Counted from the stretch's first letter, positions 6,876 to 16,099 are shown. The stretch is DNA of 28,991 bases from JBOHUC01 sp050733935 (GCA_050733935.1 JBOHUC010000149.1:1-28991); one strand, 5' to 3'. Made by a program: numbers and translations. Notes: a model not told the origin generated them from the letters alone.

Positions 6876-7322
6876 TTAGTGACCGGTCGCCACTCCGATG
6901 TCGCCCCCGGCGTGAACGGGGCGCATCGCAGTCGGCCGCCGGATCCGCGCATCGAGGCTCACCGGACCGGCTCCCGCCGCCGCAAACAGGAGGAAGATGA
7001 AACAGAAAAGCGCCGCGGCCTCTCCCCGATTCTGGAGGGGCAGCGGTCCGTTCGGAAAGTGGGCCATGAAGTACGCGACGGCCATCTCGCCTGACAGAAG
7101 GAACGCGACGGGACGCGTGAGAAGTCCGAGCATGATGAGCGTCCCGCCGACGAGCTCGAGCACACCGGCGACCAGCATGAGCGGCGGGAGGTCTCCCCCT
7201 CCGCCTCCGCCTGCACCGCCGAACCAGCCTAGAAGTTTCTGTCCGCCGTGCTGCAGGAACAGGAATCCCGTGACGATGCGCAGAAGCGTGTAAGCAGTCG
7301 TTGTCCACCTGTTGGTGTTCAT
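6876..7322 (-). CDS. DoxX-family membrane protein
   Basis: This 148-aa protein has four hydrophobic helices and the DoxX pattern: LLRIVTGFLFLQHGGQKLLG (about 14-33), a Gly-rich loop, LMLVAGVLELVGGTLIMLGLLTRP, then GEMAVAYFMAHFP and a final helix LFCFIFLLFAAAGAGP with LDARIR. DoxX proteins are small membrane proteins of poorly defined redox or stress-related role; some act with oxidoreductases. The ATG at 7322 is preceded by a strong GGAGG. The gene starts 34 bp after the glucosidase gene stops, so it is probably the last cistron of the GT4-glucosidase operon, although a functional link is not obvious. Confidence 0.88.
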   Translation of the reverse strand: MNTNRWTTTAYTLLRIVTGFLFLQHGGQKLLGWFGGAGGGGGGDLPPLMLVAGVLELVGGTLIMLGLLTRPVAFLLSGEMAVAYFMAHFPNGPLPLQNRGEAAALFCFIFLLFAAAGAGPVSLDARIRRPTAMRPVHAGGDIGVATGH

Positions 7323-7356
7323 TTCGATCCTCCGCTGCGAGGTCCGGTCAGGAGCC

Positions 7357-9594
7357 TCACTTGTAGTTCACCACTTCGACCTGTCCCTCGCGCCGCAGCA
7401 CATTGATGCCCACGTCTTCGGTGTGCCGGCGGAGCAGGAGGTCGATGCGCGCGTCCCCGACCTTGAGACCCAGGATTTCGACCTCGCGCAAGGACGGCGG
7501 CAGGAACGGGTGCTGGAACGTGACACGCTCCTGCCGAGCGTCGATCGAGAGCCCGAGGCACGCTTCGAGCAGCATGAACACGGCCCCCGAGGCCCAGGCC
7601 TGCGGCGAGCAGGCGACGGGGTAGAGCGTCGGGCCCTCCCCCATCCGGCGCGGGAAGCCGCAGAAGAGCTCGGGCAGCCGGTGCAGGTCCACGAACAGGG
7701 TCGCGTCGAACAGTCCGGTGAGAATCCGCAACGCGTCGTGCCGGTATCCGTAGCGCGCGAAGCCCGAGGCGAGCATCGCGTTGTCGTGCGGCCACACGGA
7801 TCCATTGTGGTAGGACATCGGATTGAAGCGCTTCTCACGCGTTCCGAGCGTGCGGACGCCCCAGCCCGAGAACATCTCCTCGCCCATGAGACTCGCAACC
7901 AGGCGCCCGGCGCGCTCGGGACTCGCAATGCCAGTGTACAGGCAGTGGCCGGCGTTCGAGGCGCGCACGCGGCAGGGCTTCTTCTGACCGTCGAGCGCGA
8001 GCGCGTAGGTCGCGAGGTCCTCGCACCAGAACGCGTCGTCGAACCGCGAGCGCAGGCGACCGGCACGCGCTTCGAGCTCGGCGGCCCAGTCGTCCTCGCC
8101 GAGCACGCGGGCGAGCCCGGCAGCGCCGAGATAGGCGGCGTACGCGTAGCCCTGGACCTCGCACACGGCCACCGAACCACCGGGAAGCGTGCCGTCGGCG
8201 TGCGAGACGGAGTCGAACGAATCCTTCCAGCCCTGGTTGACGAGGCCCCGCGGAGACTGCTTCGCGTACTCGATGAAGTCGTCGCCGTCCCGGTCGCCGC
8301 ACGCGATGATCCAGCGGATCGCAGCCCGGATGTTCGGCCACAACTCATCGATCAGGGCACGATCGCCTGTGCGCTCGAAGTACGCGCTCGCGAGCATCAC
8401 GAAGAGCGGCGTCGAATCTACACTTCCGTAATAGCGCCCGAACGGGATCTCGCGCAGGGCCGCCATCTCGCCGTGGCGCGCTTCGTGGAGGATCTTCCCG
8501 GGCTCGGCATCGTCTTCCGGCACCGTCTCAGTGGCCTGGGTCGAGGCCAGGAACGTGAGAACCCCGCGTGCCAGGGCGGGATTCACCCACAGCATTTGAA
8601 GCGCGGTGACCGCGCCGTCCCGGCCGAACGGCGTGCAGAACCAGGGAACACCGGCGTAGGGATAGGGTCCGCCGGGAGTCTCGGTGACCATCATGTGGAG
8701 GTCCGAGATCGCGCGGTTCACCCAGTCGTTGAACTGCTCGTTCGAGGTGAAGATCCGGCACTCGTCCGCGCGATTCGTCTGCGCCGCGTCGAGCGCCTTT
8801 TGCGTCGCTGTCTCGTACGTGGCGTGCGTCACGTTCGTGGCGTCCATGCTCTCCCGGCCGCCCTGGCCGTCCCGGTCGAGCCGAGCGTCCCGGGCTTCGG
8901 TCACGATCCCGGTTCCCGAAACACATCGCACGGTGAGATAGACCGTCTTCTCCTCGTTTCGCTCGAGGTGGAGATCAAATCGCGCGGCTTCTCCGCTCAG
9001 GTCGGCCGGCGCGGGCTCGAACTCGAGGCGCACCGAGCGCACGCGCCCGTCGACTCCTTCGTACCCGAGCACGATGCGGTCGGATTCGACGAGCGGGTCA
9101 CGCAACCGGCCGCGTTGCACGCGCCGCGTCCCGCGCACCTCGAACACGTCGGCGAAGTCCGCGCCGAACGCGAGGGAGAACGAGATGTCCACGGCCTGAA
9201 GCGCGTAGTTCGTGATGCGGAGCCGCTCGTACGCCGCGCCGTTCCACAGGAACTTCGAGCGGAAGAAGTGCACGGCGCCGCGATTCACGAACCCGCCGTC
9301 CTGACTTGGTGCTGCGGGATTCGTGAAGTCGACGAGCAGGAGCGAGTTGTCCTCCTTGATGGTCGAGCTCAGGAGAAGCGGTCGCAGACCTTCGACCAGG
9401 AGCTCGAGGCGCGAAAGGTAGCGCGTGCCCTCGTGGTAGAGGCCCTGCTCTCCGAGCCCGACGGGCTGGACGTCGCCGTTCCGGTCGAACACCCCGAACG
9501 TCTCGCCCTGCTTGAGCACGCGCGTCCGCTCGTCCACGCGCGCGGACGTTGCCAGGATGTAGAAGCGATCGTTGACATGGATGATCTCACCCAC
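7357..9594 (-). CDS. Amylo-alpha-1,6-glucosidase / glycogen-debranching-type glycoside hydrolase
   Basis: This 745-aa protein has the two-part layout of bacterial GDE proteins: an N-terminal beta-rich domain of the GDE_N_bis type (about 5-230; FYILATSARVDERT, GLYHEGTRYLSRLEL) and an (alpha/alpha)6-barrel catalytic domain (about 280-735). Catalytic-domain signatures are GVPWFCTPFGRDGA (315-328), NQGWKDS with candidate acid D458, and SYHNGSVWPHDN (594-605). Expected activity is hydrolysis of alpha-1,6 branches or related alpha-glucosidic bonds in storage glucans or oligosaccharides. No signal peptide is seen, so it is probably cytoplasmic. The GTG at 9594 has GGGAGG about 7 nt upstream and overlaps the glycosyltransferase stop by 8 bp; the reading frame upstream of it only shadows that gene. 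The exact substrate is uncertain. Confidence 0.9.
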   Translation of the reverse strand: MGEIIHVNDRFYILATSARVDERTRVLKQGETFGVFDRNGDVQPVGLGEQGLYHEGTRYLSRLELLVEGLRPLLLSSTIKEDNSLLLVDFTNPAAPSQDGGFVNRGAVHFFRSKFLWNGAAYERLRITNYALQAVDISFSLAFGADFADVFEVRGTRRVQRGRLRDPLVESDRIVLGYEGVDGRVRSVRLEFEPAPADLSGEAARFDLHLERNEEKTVYLTVRCVSGTGIVTEARDARLDRDGQGGRESMDATNVTHATYETATQKALDAAQTNRADECRIFTSNEQFNDWVNRAISDLHMMVTETPGGPYPYAGVPWFCTPFGRDGAVTALQMLWVNPALARGVLTFLASTQATETVPEDDAEPGKILHEARHGEMAALREIPFGRYYGSVDSTPLFVMLASAYFERTGDRALIDELWPNIRAAIRWIIACGDRDGDDFIEYAKQSPRGLVNQGWKDSFDSVSHADGTLPGGSVAVCEVQGYAYAAYLGAAGLARVLGEDDWAAELEARAGRLRSRFDDAFWCEDLATYALALDGQKKPCRVRASNAGHCLYTGIASPERAGRLVASLMGEEMFSGWGVRTLGTREKRFNPMSYHNGSVWPHDNAMLASGFARYGYRHDALRILTGLFDATLFVDLHRLPELFCGFPRRMGEGPTLYPVACSPQAWASGAVFMLLEACLGLSIDARQERVTFQHPFLPPSLREVEILGLKVGDARIDLLLRRHTEDVGINVLRREGQVEVVNYK

Positions 9595-10678
9595 GCGGGC
9601 CTCCCGAAGCTGTCGGCGGGGTTGAGGACGTCGGCGGCGTCGAGACCAGCGGCGCGGGCAGCGCGCGATAGACCTCGACGTATTCGCGCGCCATCCGTTC
9701 GACGGAGAAACGCTCTTCGAAGACCTCACGGCAGCGGCTCCGCGAGATCGATGGAATGCGCGCGACGGCCTCGACCGCCTGGTCGACGTTCTCGACCACG
9801 AATCCGGTCTCGCCGCCCGCCATCACTTCGGGAACCGATCCGCGGCGGAACGCGATCACGGGCGTGCCGCATGCGAACGATTCGATCATCACGAGCCCGA
9901 ACGGCTCGGGCCAGTCGATCGGGAAGAGAAGGGCGTGGGCCCCGCCCAGGAACTCGCTCTTGGCGTCCTCTCCGATCTCGCCGATGTACTCGATGCCGGG
10001 CTGCCCGAGGAGCGGTTCGATCGTGGATTCGAAGTACTCCTGATCCGACGGGTCCACCTTCGCGGCGATCCTGAGCGGCCATCCCGCCCGCTGCGCGATC
10101 TCGATCGCGCGGTCCACGCGCTTCTCGCTCGAGATCCGACCGAGAAACGCGAGGTACTCGCCGCGACCGGTGCTCGGACGATGGAGATCGAGCGGCAGGC
10201 CGTGATGGATCGTGCGCCGCCAGTTCCGGTCCGGGAGGGGGGCGCGCTGCGCATCGGAGATCGACACGAGCGGAAGCTCGCTGTATTCCGCGAACAGCGG
10301 TGCAAGCTCGGGCAGGTCGAGCCGTCCGTGGAGGGTCGTCACGGTCGGCACGGGAGAGCGCCGCGCGAGCGGGAAGTGCAGGTGACCGACATGGAAGTGG
10401 AGGACGTCGAATTCCCCCCAGCGCGACGCGACCTGCTCGAGCTCGATCAGGTGCCAGGCGAGCGTGTCGGTCCGCCGTCGGCCGTTCGCGTTCCGAAGCG
10501 ACTCGGGGCTTGCGGACACGAGCTCGGCGGCGGTTTGCGAGTCGGCGCTCGCGAACAACGTGACCTCGTGACCCTGTCGGACCAGCTCTTCAGTGAGGAA
10601 GTGGACGACACGCTCGGTGCCGCCGTACTCGCGGGGAGGAACGCTTTCGTGGAGTGGAGCGATCTGGGCGATGCGCAT
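9587..10678 (-). CDS. Glycosyltransferase family 4 protein
   Basis: This 363-aa protein has a two-domain GT-B layout. The N-terminal Rossmann fold begins MRIAQIAPLHESVPPREYGG (the Gly-rich donor/acceptor loop of GT4), with VLHFHVGHLHFPLAR and VTTLHGRLDLPE following. The C-terminal domain has the GT4 pattern YLAFLGRISSEKRVDRAIE, FPIDWPEPFGLVMIESFACG (about 257-276, the E-x7-E type motif) and GTPVIAFRRGSVPEVM. GT4 enzymes transfer sugars from NDP-sugars with retention; the donor and acceptor cannot be read from the sequence. The last 20 residues are a Pro/Thr/Ser tail. ATG 10678 has GGAGG upstream. The gene heads an operon with the debranching-type glucosidase, suggesting synthesis and trimming of an alpha-glucan or glycoside. 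Confidence 0.9.
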   Translation of the reverse strand: MRIAQIAPLHESVPPREYGGTERVVHFLTEELVRQGHEVTLFASADSQTAAELVSASPESLRNANGRRRTDTLAWHLIELEQVASRWGEFDVLHFHVGHLHFPLARRSPVPTVTTLHGRLDLPELAPLFAEYSELPLVSISDAQRAPLPDRNWRRTIHHGLPLDLHRPSTGRGEYLAFLGRISSEKRVDRAIEIAQRAGWPLRIAAKVDPSDQEYFESTIEPLLGQPGIEYIGEIGEDAKSEFLGGAHALLFPIDWPEPFGLVMIESFACGTPVIAFRRGSVPEVMAGGETGFVVENVDQAVEAVARIPSISRSRCREVFEERFSVERMAREYVEVYRALPAPLVSTPPTSSTPPTASGGPRG

Positions 10679-10766
10679 CGTGCCTGGCCCTCCGCGACCA
10701 TTCTCGCCCGGTCGCCTCCGCAAGCGCTTTCTCGCGCCGCGAAGTGGGGTGGCTCAGGGCACTTGA

Positions 10767-10795
10767 AGCATAACAAACATTCCGGCCCGTGTTTC
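10767..10795 (-). promoter_or_regulatory. Candidate promoter of the glycosyltransferase-glucosidase-doxX operon
   Basis: On the minus strand GAAACA (10795-10790) and TATGCT (10772-10767) are separated by 17 bp in a locally AT-rich patch, giving a leader of about 80 nt. The -35 matches TTGACA only in its last three bases. Confidence 0.4.
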
Positions 10796-10847
10796 CAGTC
10801 CTCTTCGGGGCCTCGATCCGCGGGCTCGAATTGACCCTCCTGTCCGG

Positions 10848-10853
10848 TATGAT
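10848..10853 (+). promoter_or_regulatory. -10 element (TATGAT) 6 nt before the helicase start; leaderless transcript
   Basis: TATGAT is one mismatch from TATAAT and is followed by TTGGCC and then ATG 10860. No Shine-Dalgarno site is visible. A TTGACC at 10831 lies only 11 bp upstream, too close to be its -35. Confidence 0.5.
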
Positions 10854-10859
10854 TTGGCC

Positions 10860-13800
10860 ATGGCTCTCTCCCACTTCCATCCGACCGTGGCCCGCTGGTT
10901 CCGCGAGCGGATTGGCGAGCCGTCGGCCCCGCAGGTCGAGGGCTGGCCCCGGATTCGCTCGGGCCGTCACACGCTCATCGCGGCGCCAACCGGAACCGGC
11001 AAGACCCTCGCCGCATTCCTGTGGGCCCTCGATGGGTTGCTGCGCCAGGGAGACTCGCTCGCCGACGAATGCGAAGTCCTCTATGTCTCCCCGCTCAAGG
11101 CCCTCGGGAACGACGTGCAGAAGAACCTTTCCGCACCGCTCGCCGAGCTGCGCGCGCTCGATCCCGCGTTTCCCGAGGTGCGCGTGCTCGTGCGCACCGG
11201 CGACACGCCCGCCGGCGAGCGCACAAAGATGCGCAAGCACCCGCCGCACGTCTTCGTCACGACCCCCGAGTCGCTCTACATCCTGCTCACGAGCGAGGGC
11301 GGCCGCACACTCCTCCGCACCGTCCGCTCGGTCATCGTGGACGAAATCCACGCCGTCGCGGGCGACAAGCGCGGGGCGCACCTGGCTCTCTCGCTCGAGC
11401 GCCTCGAAGCTCTCGTGACCGGTCCGCTCCAACGTATCGGGCTCTCCGCGACGCAGAAGCCGATCGAGGATGTGGCGCATCTCCTCGTCGGGACCGACCG
11501 AGCGTGCGAGCTCGTCGACGTGGGCCACCGGCGCGATCTCGACCTTGCGATCGAAATCCCCGAATCGCCCCTCGAGACCGTCTGCTCGACCGAGACCTGG
11601 GACGAGATCGTCGCCCGCATGGCCGACCTCATCCGCGCCCATCAAACGACGCTCGTCTTCGTGAACACGAGGAAGCTTGCCGAGCGCGTGGCCGCCAAGC
11701 TCTCGAAGGTGCTCGGGGAGGAGCAGGTCACGAGCCACCACGGAAGCCTCTCACGCGAGCGGCGGCTGGACGCCGAGCAACGACTCAAGGAGGGGAAGCT
11801 CAAGGCGCTCGTCGCGACCGCCTCGCTCGAGCTCGGCATCGACGTGGGCGACGTCGATCTCGTGCTCCAGGCCGGAGTGACGCCCTCGATCGCGGTCTTT
11901 CTCCAGCGCGTCGGCCGAAGCGGTCACGGCCTCGATCGCACGCCGCAGGGGCGCATCTTCCCGCTCACGCAGGACGAGCTCGTGTGCGCGACGGCCCTCG
12001 TCGAAGCCGTCCGCCGCGGCGAGCTCGACCGAACGCCCCAGCCGGGACGGCCGCTCGATGTGCTCGCGCAGCAGATCGTGGCGGCGTGCGTGGCCGAGAC
12101 GTGGGACGAGGATCGGCTGCTTGCGACGTTCCGCCGCGCCTGGCCGTATCGCGATCTTGCGCGCGAGGACTTCGATGCGCTGGTGCGCCTGCACGGAGCC
12201 GATCGTGGAGCGCTCCTTCATCGCGACGCGGTCGGCCGGCGCCTGCGCGCCACGCGCCGCGCACGCATCACCGCTCTCACTTCGGGCGGCGCGATTCCCG
12301 ACACCGGTCAGTACCGCGTGCTGCTCGAACCCGATGCGACCCACGTGGGCTCGGTGGACGAGGACTTCGCGATCGAGTCGAGCGTGGGCGACATCATCCA
12401 GCTCGGAAATGCTTCGTGGCGCGTGCTCAAAGTCGAGCCGGGCGTGATGCGCGTGGCCGACGCGCAGGGTGCACCCCCGACCGTGCCGTTCTGGTTCGGC
12501 GAAGCGCCGGCACGCACGCGTGAGCTGTCGGCGGCGGTCGCACGCGTGCGCGTGCACGGCCGCGATCCGGAGTGGACGATGCGCGCGACCGGGACGTCGT
12601 CCGCAGTCGCCGAGCCCCTCGCCGCGTACCTCCGCGAGGGTGAGCGTTCCCTGGGCGCGATTCCGACGCCGGAGTGCGTCGTGCTCGAGCGGTTTTTCGA
12701 CGAAACGGGCGGCATGCAGCTCGTGCTCCACTCGCCGTTCGGCGGCCGAATCAACCGCGCATGGGGTCTCGCACTCCGGAAGCGCTTCTGCCGCGGGTTC
12801 GGCCAGGAGCTCCAGGCGGCGGCGAACGAAGAAGCGATCGTGCTCTCGCTCGGCATCCTTCACAGCTTTCCGCTCGAGGACGTGTTCGACTACCTGCACC
12901 CCGAGAGTGCGCGCGATCTCCTCATTCAGGCGCTGCTCGCCGCCCCCATGTTCACCGCCCGCTGGCGATGGAACCTCTCGCGCTCGCTGCTTCTTCCGCG
13001 CACCCAGAACGGCGGGAAGCGCGTTCCAACTCCGCTCCTCCGGATGCGGGCCGACGACCTGCTGAGCCAGGCGTTTCCCGAGGTGCGCGCGTGCGGCGAG
13101 ACGCTTCCGCCGGGCGACCTCCCGGTGCCATGGGAGCATCCGATCGTCCGACAGACGATCGAGGATTGCCTGAGCGAGGCCATGGACGCGGACGGTTTCC
13201 TCGACGTCCTGCGCGGGTTGCGCGACGGCACGATTCGAAGGGTCGCGGTGGACACGCCGGAGCCGTCGGCCTTTGCGCGCGGAATCCTGAACGTCAAGCC
13301 GTACGGATTCCTCGACGACGCGCCGCTCGAAGAACGGCGGACCCAGGCCGTCATGTCCCGTCGCACGCTCGATCCGAAGGCGGCCGACTCCCTGGGCGCG
13401 CTCGACCCGGACGCGGTTGCGCGCGTACTCGAGGAAGCGTGGCCCGCGCCCGAGAGTGCGGACGAAGTGCACGAAGCACTCCTGTGGATGGGTTACGTCA
13501 CGGACGGCGAAGTGTTCGCCTCCGGCTGGCGGCCATGGGTCGAAGAGCTCCAGGCGAACGGTCGCGTCGTGCGCGAAACCGATCTCACCCCGGAGGAGGG
13601 CCGCTGGTATGCGGTCGAAGCCGCGCGCGATCCGAAGCTCGTGCTCCTCGGACGACTCCAGGCGCTCGGCCCCGTGGACGCCTCCGACTACGACGCGAGC
13701 CAGGCCCTCTTCCTCGAGCTCGAAGCCGAGGGCTCGATCCTGCGCTGCCGCATCGAAGGTCGGCCGGCGTGGTGCGAACGGCGGCTCCTCGCGCGCATTC

Positions 13801-14897
13801 ATCGCTACACGCTCGAGCGTCTCAGGCGCGAGATCGAGCCCGTGAGCGCGGCCGAGCTGTGGCGCTTCCTCGCGTGCTGGCAGCACGTGGATGCGGAGTA
13901 CCAGCTCGAGGGCCCGCGCGGCGTCGCCGAGGTCGTGCGAAAGCTCGCAGGCTTCGAGGCCCCGGCGGCCGCGTGGGAAGGAAGCCTTCTGCCGTCGCGC
14001 GTGCGCGGATACCGTCGCGAATGGCTCGACGAGCTCACGCTCACGGGCGAGGTGGCCTGGGGCCGCCTCTGGGGAGCCGGGAACACGTCCGTGCGGACGA
14101 CGCCCCTGTGTCTCGTTCCGCGCGCGGACGTCGACGCATGGATGTCCCTGGCCTCGCTGGGATCGGCGTCGCTGGGATCGGCGTCACCGGATTCAACCTC
14201 GCTCGCATCGGCCGCGCTGCCCACGGGCCTGGCACCCGCAGACCGCGACTCCCGCGCGCTTTCGACGTACGCGCGCACGATCCTGGACGCGCTCGACGAG
14301 CGCGGCGCGAGCTTCACGCAGGATCTCGAGCGCGCCACCGGGCTCCTCCCCTCCCACTTCGAGATGGGGCTCACGCAGCTCATCGGTCACGGGCTCGTCA
14401 CCTGCGATTCGTACGGCGGGCTGCGCCGGCTCATGACCGCGCCGAGCCGTCGCCAGGGTCCGATGAAGCACGCGCCGCTCACGCCGGCCGGGCGCTGGTC
14501 GCGATTCCGCGCGCCGGAGCCCGACGTGGCGCTCTCGTCTCCGCGCGAAACGGATGTCGAATTCGCCGCACGTACGCTGCTCACGCGTTACGGAATCGTC
14601 TTCCGCCGGCTTCTCGAGCGCGAGCGAATCCCCGTCCCGTGGCGCGAGATCGTGCGCTTCTATCGCCATCTCGAGCTTCGTGGCGAGCTCCGAGGCGGAC
14701 GCTTCGTGCAGCGCTTTGCAGGGGAACAGTACGCGCTGCCGGAGGCCGTCGAGCTCCTGCGTCGCCTCCGCCGGCGCGCGACTCCGCCACGCGAGGACAT
14801 GCACGTGGCTGCCGCCGATCCGCTCAATCTCGAAGGCGTGCTCACTCCCGACGCGCGCATCTCGCCCCAGACTCGGCGGCTCGTGCGGGTCGGCTAG
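10860..14897 (+). CDS. lhr: Lhr-type DEAD/DEAH-box superfamily 2 helicase
   Basis: This 1345-aa protein matches the Lhr (large helicase-related) family, ATP-dependent 3'-5' DNA helicases implicated in DNA repair. The helicase core shows APTGTGKT (Walker A, 42-49), TTPESL (134-139), DEIH (161-164), SAT (196-198), ATASLELGIDVGDVDLVLQ (319-337) and QRVGRSGHG (349-357, motif VI). Downstream come a winged-helix/Lhr-core region and a long C-terminal domain characteristic of full-length Lhr. A Ser/Ala/Leu-rich insert near residues 1097-1123, encoded by a short tandem repeat, looks like a flexible linker. ATG 10860 is preferred over the TTG two codons earlier because the TTG would fall inside the gap after the -10. 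The DUF72 gene follows after 41 bp and is probably co-transcribed. Confidence 0.93.
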   Translation: MALSHFHPTVARWFRERIGEPSAPQVEGWPRIRSGRHTLIAAPTGTGKTLAAFLWALDGLLRQGDSLADECEVLYVSPLKALGNDVQKNLSAPLAELRALDPAFPEVRVLVRTGDTPAGERTKMRKHPPHVFVTTPESLYILLTSEGGRTLLRTVRSVIVDEIHAVAGDKRGAHLALSLERLEALVTGPLQRIGLSATQKPIEDVAHLLVGTDRACELVDVGHRRDLDLAIEIPESPLETVCSTETWDEIVARMADLIRAHQTTLVFVNTRKLAERVAAKLSKVLGEEQVTSHHGSLSRERRLDAEQRLKEGKLKALVATASLELGIDVGDVDLVLQAGVTPSIAVFLQRVGRSGHGLDRTPQGRIFPLTQDELVCATALVEAVRRGELDRTPQPGRPLDVLAQQIVAACVAETWDEDRLLATFRRAWPYRDLAREDFDALVRLHGADRGALLHRDAVGRRLRATRRARITALTSGGAIPDTGQYRVLLEPDATHVGSVDEDFAIESSVGDIIQLGNASWRVLKVEPGVMRVADAQGAPPTVPFWFGEAPARTRELSAAVARVRVHGRDPEWTMRATGTSSAVAEPLAAYLREGERSLGAIPTPECVVLERFFDETGGMQLVLHSPFGGRINRAWGLALRKRFCRGFGQELQAAANEEAIVLSLGILHSFPLEDVFDYLHPESARDLLIQALLAAPMFTARWRWNLSRSLLLPRTQNGGKRVPTPLLRMRADDLLSQAFPEVRACGETLPPGDLPVPWEHPIVRQTIEDCLSEAMDADGFLDVLRGLRDGTIRRVAVDTPEPSAFARGILNVKPYGFLDDAPLEERRTQAVMSRRTLDPKAADSLGALDPDAVARVLEEAWPAPESADEVHEALLWMGYVTDGEVFASGWRPWVEELQANGRVVRETDLTPEEGRWYAVEAARDPKLVLLGRLQALGPVDASDYDASQALFLELEAEGSILRCRIEGRPAWCERRLLARIHRYTLERLRREIEPVSAAELWRFLACWQHVDAEYQLEGPRGVAEVVRKLAGFEAPAAAWEGSLLPSRVRGYRREWLDELTLTGEVAWGRLWGAGNTSVRTTPLCLVPRADVDAWMSLASLGSASLGSASPDSTSLASAALPTGLAPADRDSRALSTYARTILDALDERGASFTQDLERATGLLPSHFEMGLTQLIGHGLVTCDSYGGLRRLMTAPSRRQGPMKHAPLTPAGRWSRFRAPEPDVALSSPRETDVEFAARTLLTRYGIVFRRLLERERIPVPWREIVRFYRHLELRGELRGGRFVQRFAGEQYALPEAVELLRRLRRRATPPREDMHVAAADPLNLEGVLTPDARISPQTRRLVRVG
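14154..14183 (+). repeat. 15-bp tandem duplication inside the helicase gene
   Basis: TCGCTGGGATCGGCG is present twice in perfect tandem (14154-14168, 14169-14183), encoding a repeated Ser-Leu-Gly-Ser-Ala in a linker. It keeps the frame and looks like a slippage product in a permissive loop. Confidence 0.85.
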
Positions 14898-14938
14898 ACC
14901 GCGTCCCCGGCGAACCCCGCACGCTCACGAACCAACGA

Positions 14939-15649
14939 ATGCGAATCCGGGTCGGAACGAGTGGGTGGTCGTATCCGGGCTGGAAGGGTGCTTTCTATCC
15001 GGAGAAGATCGCCGCGAAAGACATGCTGCGCTTCTACGGAACGCGCTTCTCGACTGTCGAGGTCAACAACACGTTCTACCGGATGCCGAAGAAGAACGTC
15101 CTCGAGAGCTGGGCGGCCGACGTGCCGGACGACTTCTCGTTCGTCCTCAAGGCCTCGCAGCGGATCACCCACATGCGAAGGCTCAAGGGAGTCGAAGAGC
15201 CGCTCGGCTTTCTCGTGAACAACTCGGCGACGCTCGGAGCGAAGCGCGGGCCGTTCCTCATCCAGCTCCCTCCCACTCTGCGGAAGGACGTTCCGCGCCT
15301 CGAAACGTTCCTCGCGCTCCTCCCCGCCGACACGCGCGCCGCGCTCGAATTCCGCCATGTCTCGTGGTTCGACGACGAAGTGTTCGCCGCACTGCGCGCG
15401 AAGAACGCCGCTCTCGTCATCGACGACACGGGCGAAGAAGGCGATGCGCCGTTCGTCCCGACGGCGGGCTGGGGCTACCTGCGCATGCGACGGATGGAAT
15501 ACAGCGACGCGGATCTCGAGATGTGGCGTGCGCGCATTCGCGAAAGCGGATGGGACGAGACGTTTGTGTTCTTCAAGCACGAGGACGAGCCGAGCGGGCC
15601 GCTGCTCGCCGCTCGCTTCCTGCCGCCGGTGGAGCCGCCGCTCGCGTAG
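14939..15649 (+). CDS. DUF72 (YecE-like) family protein
   Basis: This 236-aa protein has the DUF72 opening MRIRVGTSGWSYPGWKGAFY followed by VEVNNTFYRMP (about 40-50), VLKASQRITHM, FLIQLPPTL (about 104-112) and LEFRHVSWF (about 137-145), then DDTGEEGDAPF and YLRMRRM toward the C-terminus. The family adopts a TIM-barrel-like fold; its biochemical role is not established. The ATG is fixed by the conserved N-terminus. There is no clear Shine-Dalgarno sequence, and it lies 41 bp behind the Lhr gene, so it is likely translated from the helicase transcript. It ends 9 bp from the convergent glcG stop. Confidence 0.9.
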   Translation: MRIRVGTSGWSYPGWKGAFYPEKIAAKDMLRFYGTRFSTVEVNNTFYRMPKKNVLESWAADVPDDFSFVLKASQRITHMRRLKGVEEPLGFLVNNSATLGAKRGPFLIQLPPTLRKDVPRLETFLALLPADTRAALEFRHVSWFDDEVFAALRAKNAALVIDDTGEEGDAPFVPTAGWGYLRMRRMEYSDADLEMWRARIRESGWDETFVFFKHEDEPSGPLLAARFLPPVEPPLA

Positions 15650-15658
15650 GTCGCGATG

Positions 15659-16099
15659 CTAGCCCGGGACGCCGGGCCCGCCCGCGAAGCCCGCCGCTTC
15701 GATCCCCGCTAGCGCACACGCCTCGTCCTGGTCGCCCGTGTCTCCGGAGATCCCGACGGCGCCGACGACTTCCCTGTCCGCGCCGAGGATCAGGACTCCG
15801 CCCGGCGACGGAACCATGCGCCCCTGGCTCACAGCCGCGAGCATCGTGATGAACGTCGGGATCTTCGTCGCCCGCTCGGCCAGCTCCCGCGTTCCAAAGC
15901 CCATGCCGAGCGCGCCCCACGCCTTACCGTATGCGATGTCGAACCGCACGATGCCGCAGCGGTCCTCGCGCTCGAACGCAATCAGGTTTCCGCCGGCGTC
16001 CAGCACGGCGACCGCGAGCGGCGCCAGCTTCCTCCCCCGCCCGGTCGCGAGCGCCGTATCAATGATCGTCTTCGCCTTCGCCAGGGTCAGTATCGCCAT
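15659..16099 (-). CDS. GlcG/HbpS-family (Haem_degrading domain) protein
   Basis: This 146-aa protein covers the whole GlcG/HbpS fold: LTLAKAKTIIDTALATGR at the start, PLAVAVLDAGGNLIAFEREDR (about 27-47), AYGKAWGALGMGFGT, and SPGGVLILGADREVVGAVGISGDTGDQDEACALAGIEAAG at the end. Members include the haem-binding HbpS and GlcG; the founding activities are haem binding and redox sensing, and most relatives are uncharacterised. No signal peptide is seen. ATG 16099 is chosen because GGGAGG lies 7 nt upstream; a TTG two codons earlier would sit directly against it. Only 20 nt separate the start codon from the tRNA-Leu 3' end, so the gene probably shares the tRNA transcript. Confidence 0.9.
   Translation of the reverse strand: MAILTLAKAKTIIDTALATGRGRKLAPLAVAVLDAGGNLIAFEREDRCGIVRFDIAYGKAWGALGMGFGTRELAERATKIPTFITMLAAVSQGRMVPSPGGVLILGADREVVGAVGISGDTGDQDEACALAGIEAAGFAGGPGVPG

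Noticed and set aside
7312..10074. 920-codon open frame on the + strand
   Set aside because: It is antisense to the glucosidase and glycosyltransferase genes, with Arg/Glu/Val-biased composition and no family resemblance.
10831..10853. TTGACC as the -35 for TATGAT before the Lhr gene
   Set aside because: The spacer is 11 bp, too short for a sigma70-type promoter.
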